From Allostreptomyces psammosilenae (GTDB lineage: Bacteria; Actinomycetota; Actinomycetes; Streptomycetales; Streptomycetaceae), in NCBI RefSeq assembly GCF_013407765.1, contig NZ_JACBZD010000002.1:72001-136000 (forward strand): a DNA stretch of 64,000 nucleotides. Direction: 5' to 3'. Under the pieces are notes generated by a model, which saw nothing but the letters and a program-made list of their open reading frames with translations, did not search any database and was not told the DNA's origin. Positions 60,239 through 64,000 of this stretch are shown here, piece by piece (position 1 is the first letter of the stretch; every line of letters starts with the position of its first letter). The position numbers and the translations under genes are program-made.

Positions 60239-62350
60239 CTAGCTGATGAACGCGATGCCGTTCCAGCCGCCGTTGCCGACCAGCGTCGACGGGCCGTCGA
60301 TCGGGTTGCCGTTCGCGTCCGTGCCGCCGCGGTAGAACAGCAGGGTGCCAGTGCCCTCGCGCGTGGTGGCGTAGATGTCCGCCGTGCCGTTGCGGTCCGC
60401 GTCGGCGGCGGAGGCCAGCAGCGGGCGGTTGCTGCTGGTCCAGCCCGCGCTGCCGTAGAGGGTGCGGGCGCCGTTGCCGAAGTTCTGGCTGATCGTGCCG
60501 TTGTACAGCCACATCCGGCCGTCGTTGGTGTTGCGGGCGAGCAGGTCCGGCAGGCCGTCGCCGTTGGTGTCACCCGGCGCGAAGATGGTGTAGGGGGCCC
60601 AGCCGATGCCGATCTGCACGCCCGGCTTGACGCCCGGCTTGTTCACCGGGTCGCCGGCGAACAGCAGCAGCCGCCCGCCGTCCTCGACCACCACGTCCGG
60701 GTAGGCGTCGCCGGTGAGGTCGCCCACCGAGACGATCTGCGCGGCGTTGGCCCAGGCGCTGCCCACGCCGTTCATCACGATGCGGCTGCCCACCGTGCCG
60801 TCGCCGTTGCCCGGGTAGACGTACGCGGTCGTGCCGACCCGGGCGACGAGGTCCTCGATGCCGTCACCGGTGTAGTCGCCGCGGTGGCTGATCTTCGCCC
60901 CGGTCCAGCCGGCCGTGCCGATGGTGACCGGGCCGGACACCCGGCCGTCCCCGTAGCCCGTGTACAGCCGCAGCCGGCCGGAGGTGTCGATGGCGACGAG
61001 GTCGCCGATGCCGTCGCCGTTCATGTCGTTGGCGCGCGGCTGGGCCGGCGCCACCGGAGCGGTCTGGATGGCCCGGGCCTCGGTGCGCAGGGCCGGCAGC
61101 CGGTTGTAGAAGGCGGTGCCCGGGCACTCGGTGGCGAAGCCGTCGCGGTGGCCGGAGATGTTGTGGAACGTCACCTGCTGGCCGGTGGTGTACTTGCCGT
61201 TGTCGGCGCCGGCGGTCAGCACGGTCTGGCCGGTCGCGTCGACGCCGTACAGCGCGAGCTTCCACGCCGCCAGGTGCGCGACCGAGTCCTGCGCGGCCTG
61301 GGACGGGGCGGTCGAGGTGTACTCACCGAGCACGGAGATGCCGGTGGTGTCGGTGTTGAAGCCGAGGGTGTGCGCGGCGATCACCGGCTGGTCGATGCCG
61401 CCGGAGCGGCCCTCGAAGATCGTGCCGCACTTGTCGACCAGGAAGTTGTAGCCCAGGTCGCGCCAGCCGAGGCTGCTCATGTGGTACGTCTGGATGTCCC
61501 GGACGATCTGCGGGGACTGCGCGCAGGTGTAGTCGTTGGTCTCCGCCGTGTGGTGGACGAAGACCGCCTTGATGCTGGTGCCGATGTCGGACGGCTCCGT
61601 CGGCGCGGTGGCACCCCAGCCGGCGCGGCTGATCACGGCCGGCTGCGGCACGGTGGTCGCGGCCGTGGAGACCGAGCTGGCGGCGACCGTGGAGGTGGCC
61701 GCGGAGTTGAGGCCCGTGGCCGTGGAGTTGAGGGCCGTGGAGCCGGCGGCCGGCTCGGCGCCGATGAGGTCGACCCGCAGGCCCTCGGGCACGACCAGCG
61801 CCCCGTCCTGCTCCGGTTCGGTGCTGTCCGCCAGTCGGACCTGCACGCCGTCGGAGACGTCCACCCACAGCGGGTCCGTTCCGCCGCGCAGCCGGCCCTC
61901 CGGGCTCTCCGACGGGTCGGCGCCCTGCGCGACCGGGGAGACCCCCAGCTCGCGCCACGGCGTCCAGGTGCCGGTGGCCGCGTCCCGGGTGCGCACCTGC
62001 ACCGGCGCCTGGGGCGGCGCGGCCGGGTCGTCCCACGTGACCGCCACCAGCCGGAAGGGCTCGGTGCGCGTCGCGGGCAGCTCCGGCAGTTCCTCCTCTG
62101 CCGGGGCGGACGGACCGCCGGCCTGCGGGGGAAGGAGGTCGAGGGTGTTCAGGACGCCGACCTCGGGGGCGGCGGGGGTGGCCGCGGCGGCGGGCGCGGC
62201 CGGGCCGCCGGGCGCCGTCGCCGGGCGTGCCGCCGCCGGCTCCTGGCCGACGACGGCCAGCGCACCGGAGGCGGCCAGCACCACGCTGGCGCAGAACAAC
62301 ACCGATATGCGACCGTGCTGTCCCGGTCTGCGGCGTTTCAGAGCTGCCAA
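60239..62350 (-). CDS. Exported N-acetylmuramoyl-L-alanine amidase (PGRP fold) with FG-GAP/VCBS repeats
   Basis: A 703-residue secreted protein. The signal peptide has basic KRRRPGQHGR and hydrophobic ISVLFCASVVLAASGALAVV. An N-terminal beta-rich region spans about 90-215. A PGRP/Amidase_2 domain spans about 245-440: ISRAGWGATAP, zinc His pair in AVFVHHTAETND, LGYNFLVDKCGTIFEGR, and HNISGHRDGFATECPG with the third ligand region. The last 260 residues hold FG-GAP/VCBS repeats (NDMNGDGIGDLVAIDTSGRL, GDTNGDGLPDLLARN) with calcium-binding DxNxDG loops. It would cleave peptidoglycan stem peptides. TTG 62350 was chosen because GGGGAGG lies 8-9 bases upstream; ATG 62377 lacks a ribosome site. Confidence 0.92.
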   Translation of the reverse strand: MAALKRRRPGQHGRISVLFCASVVLAASGALAVVGQEPAAARPATAPGGPAAPAAAATPAAPEVGVLNTLDLLPPQAGGPSAPAEEELPELPATRTEPFRLVAVTWDDPAAPPQAPVQVRTRDAATGTWTPWRELGVSPVAQGADPSESPEGRLRGGTDPLWVDVSDGVQVRLADSTEPEQDGALVVPEGLRVDLIGAEPAAGSTALNSTATGLNSAATSTVAASSVSTAATTVPQPAVISRAGWGATAPTEPSDIGTSIKAVFVHHTAETNDYTCAQSPQIVRDIQTYHMSSLGWRDLGYNFLVDKCGTIFEGRSGGIDQPVIAAHTLGFNTDTTGISVLGEYTSTAPSQAAQDSVAHLAAWKLALYGVDATGQTVLTAGADNGKYTTGQQVTFHNISGHRDGFATECPGTAFYNRLPALRTEARAIQTAPVAPAQPRANDMNGDGIGDLVAIDTSGRLRLYTGYGDGRVSGPVTIGTAGWTGAKISHRGDYTGDGIEDLVARVGTTAYVYPGNGDGTVGSRIVMNGVGSAWANAAQIVSVGDLTGDAYPDVVVEDGGRLLLFAGDPVNKPGVKPGVQIGIGWAPYTIFAPGDTNGDGLPDLLARNTNDGRMWLYNGTISQNFGNGARTLYGSAGWTSSNRPLLASAADADRNGTADIYATTREGTGTLLFYRGGTDANGNPIDGPSTLVGNGGWNGIAFIS

Positions 62351-62731
62351 AATCGTTTCCTCCCCAAGGGATCCCATGGCTCGCCGGTAGCGGACCGGCT
62401 CGCTCACACGGAATCAGGCAGATACGACAACACCCGCGTCGGTAACCGCGGATGAGGTGTGCGTGAGGGGGACGGCCGAGGAGCCGGGACAGGAGGTACC
62501 GCGTCGCCGGTCCGGGGCCGAACCCTCTCGAAGCCGATGCCGGCGCACCCGGCGCGGACGGCACACGCGGCCCGATTCAACCACGCGGATACCGTGATGA
62601 CCAGTGAAAACAAGGCCGGGCGGCGCGCGGACCGGTGAGTGCCCGGTCACACGCGGGGGTGCCGGTGGCCGGCCGGGGCGATGGGCGAAAACGACTTGAC
62701 GCGCCGGCGGGGCGGCGTGTGAGCTCGCCCG
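62351..62731. other. Divergent intergenic region
   Basis: A 381-bp gap between the amidase and the last MFS gene; it must hold both promoters. TTGACG at 62697-62702 is a candidate -35 for the MFS gene. I see no gene, long repeat or riboswitch in it. Confidence 0.5.
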
Positions 62732-64000
62732 ATGACACCGGCCAGGCGCGTGATGATGGACACTCGGCCGCTGCGGATCCGTCCGTTCCGCCGGCTGTGG
62801 ACCTCCTCGATCATCACGGCGGTGGGCAGCACCTTCACCGCCGTCGCGGTGCCGCTGCAGATCTACGACATCACCGGCTCCTCCGCCTACGTCGGCCTGT
62901 CCGGCGCGGTGGCGCTCGGCCCGCTGGTGGTCTTCGCGCTCTGGGGCGGAGCACTGGCCGACGCGGTGGACCGCCGCCTGATGCTGCTGGTGACCAACGT
63001 CGGCATCGCGCTCGTCTCACTGCTGCTGTGGGCCCAGGCCGCGGCCGGGCTGGACTCGGTGGCCGTGCTGCTGGCCCTGGTCGGGGCGCAGCAGGCGTTC
63101 TTCGGCGCCAACTCGCCGGCCCGCGGCGCCTCCACCCCACGCCTGGTGCCGGCCGACCAGCTCACGGCGGCGGTGGCCCTGGAGACGACGGTGCGCTGGC
63201 TCGGCGCGATCGTCGGACCGCTGATCGCGGGGATCCTGCTGCCGCTGATCGGCGTCGAGATGCTCTACCTCGTCGACGCGGTCGCGCTGTGCGCGGTGGT
63301 CTGGGCCGTGGCGAAGCTGCCGCCGCTGCCCCCGCTGCCGGCCACCGGCGGCGGTGCCGTCACCGGTGCCGACGCCGACGGCTCAGCGGCCGGGGCTGGC
63401 GGGGTTGTTGGTGTTGGTGGGGCTGGTGAAGCACGTGGGGCGGGCGGGGCGCGCCGGCGGGTGGGGCCGCGGCAGATCGTCGCGGGGTTCGGATACCTGG
63501 CGACGCAGCGCGTCCTGCTGGTGGCCCTCCTCGCCGACCTCATCGCGATGCTGTTCAGCCTGCCGAGGGCGCTCTTCCCGGAGGTGGCCCGGGAGACCTT
63601 CGGCGACCCGCCCGGCGGTGGCCTGGCCCTCGGCCTGCTGCACGCGGCGATCCCCGCGGGCGCGGTGCTGTCCGGGCTGCTGTCCGGGGCGTACACGCGG
63701 GTGCGCCGGCACGGCGTCATGGTGACGCTCGGGGTGTGCGGATGGGGCGTGGCGGTCGTCGGGTTCGGGCTGGCGCGCTCGCTGTGGATCGCCGTGGCCT
63801 TCCTGGTGTTCGGCGGGATCGCCGAGTTCGTCCTCACCACCTTCCGCACGGCGATCCTCCAGGCCTCCTCCACCGACGACATGCGGGGCCGGATGCAGGG
63901 CGCGATGCACGTCGTGGGCGCCGGGGGCCCGTGGCTGGCCGACATCGCCCACGGAACGGCCGGGGCGGCCGTCGGCACCGTCTGGGCCATCAGCGGGGGA
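62732..64000 (+). CDS. MFS transporter (EntS/MFS_3-like), 3' end outside the window
   Basis: The first 423 residues of a major facilitator; the frame is open to the last base. RIRPFRRLWTSSIITAVGST is the typical opening of the EntS-like group, ALWGGALADAVDRRLMLLVT is the loop 2-3 signature, and PARGASTPRLVPADQLTAAV is the conserved cytoplasmic segment. A Gly/Ala/Val-rich loop of about 40 residues (about 205-245) separates the halves. Members export siderophores, macrolides or other drugs. ATG 62732 is followed by in-frame ATG codons at 62753 and 62756 that could be the real start. Confidence 0.85.
   Translation, partial: MTPARRVMMDTRPLRIRPFRRLWTSSIITAVGSTFTAVAVPLQIYDITGSSAYVGLSGAVALGPLVVFALWGGALADAVDRRLMLLVTNVGIALVSLLLWAQAAAGLDSVAVLLALVGAQQAFFGANSPARGASTPRLVPADQLTAAVALETTVRWLGAIVGPLIAGILLPLIGVEMLYLVDAVALCAVVWAVAKLPPLPPLPATGGGAVTGADADGSAAGAGGVVGVGGAGEARGAGGARRRVGPRQIVAGFGYLATQRVLLVALLADLIAMLFSLPRALFPEVARETFGDPPGGGLALGLLHAAIPAGAVLSGLLSGAYTRVRRHGVMVTLGVCGWGVAVVGFGLARSLWIAVAFLVFGGIAEFVLTTFRTAILQASSTDDMRGRMQGAMHVVGAGGPWLADIAHGTAGAAVGTVWAISGG

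Noticed and set aside
62414-62650. Small 78-codon gene between the amidase and the last MFS gene
   Set aside because: No ribosome site, Arg/Pro-rich, and overlaps the necessary promoter region.

Overview
The window is very GC-rich actinobacterial chromosome, almost certainly from Streptomyces or a close relative. Gene content and order match the conserved Streptomyces core around mshA, gpmA, phoU-phoR-phoP, carD-ispD-ispF-cysS-rlmB, and msiK with a LacI-type regulator. The strong third-position GC bias, the GTG/TTG starts, several apparently leaderless starts and the long perfect GC hairpins between genes fit the same assignment.

Layout. (1) 1-8.5 kb: 3' end of mshA (mycothiol synthesis), an MFS exporter divergent from an ArsR-type regulator, ybjN, gpmA, then phoU divergent from phoR-phoP with a PHO box between them. 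(2) 8.7-15.7 kb: a lipoprotein, carD, the isoprenoid genes ispD-ispF (IspF carries a long low-complexity N-terminal extension), cysS and rlmB. (3) 15.9-22.6 kb: a DoxX-like membrane protein, a small exported protein, a DUF4032 protein, the shared sugar-ABC ATPase msiK and a LacI regulator with paired operator-like palindromes at its start. (4) 22.6-27.9 kb: tRNA-Thr(TGT) followed by an accessory island. It holds two small unknown genes, a 1167-residue membrane-anchored NB-ARC/WD40 protein with 14 nearly identical WD40 blades, and a decayed tyrosine integrase. (5) 27.9-45.9 kb: an accessory or regulatory mosaic. It contains a LysR regulator, an acetyltransferase, a two-component system divergent from a lipoprotein/adaptor/ABC exporter operon, a carboxylesterase, an ECF42 sigma factor with its DGPF protein, an ECF41 sigma factor, a copper ATPase with CsoR-like operators, a DedA protein, and an XRE-cupin regulator divergent from a thioredoxin-reductase-like flavoprotein. 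(6) 46.2-60.1 kb: sugar genes. They comprise a secreted GH53 galactanase, a Zn alcohol dehydrogenase, an RmlD-like reductase, an overlapping aminotransferase/IMPase/APH-kinase operon, and a PfkB kinase, HAD phosphatase, GT2 glycosyltransferase, ROK kinase and MFS transporter. (7) 60.2-64 kb: an exported amidase with FG-GAP repeats and an MFS exporter cut by the window end.

The most unusual features are the NLR-like WD40 protein in a degraded tRNA-linked island, a 77-bp dispersed intergenic element (three copies, each starting with a DnaA-box-like sequence), and an uncharacterised aminosugar or aminocyclitol-like gene set. Short tandem repeats are frequent, both in intergenic regions and as linkers inside proteins. 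All functional calls come from reading motifs; no database search was run.
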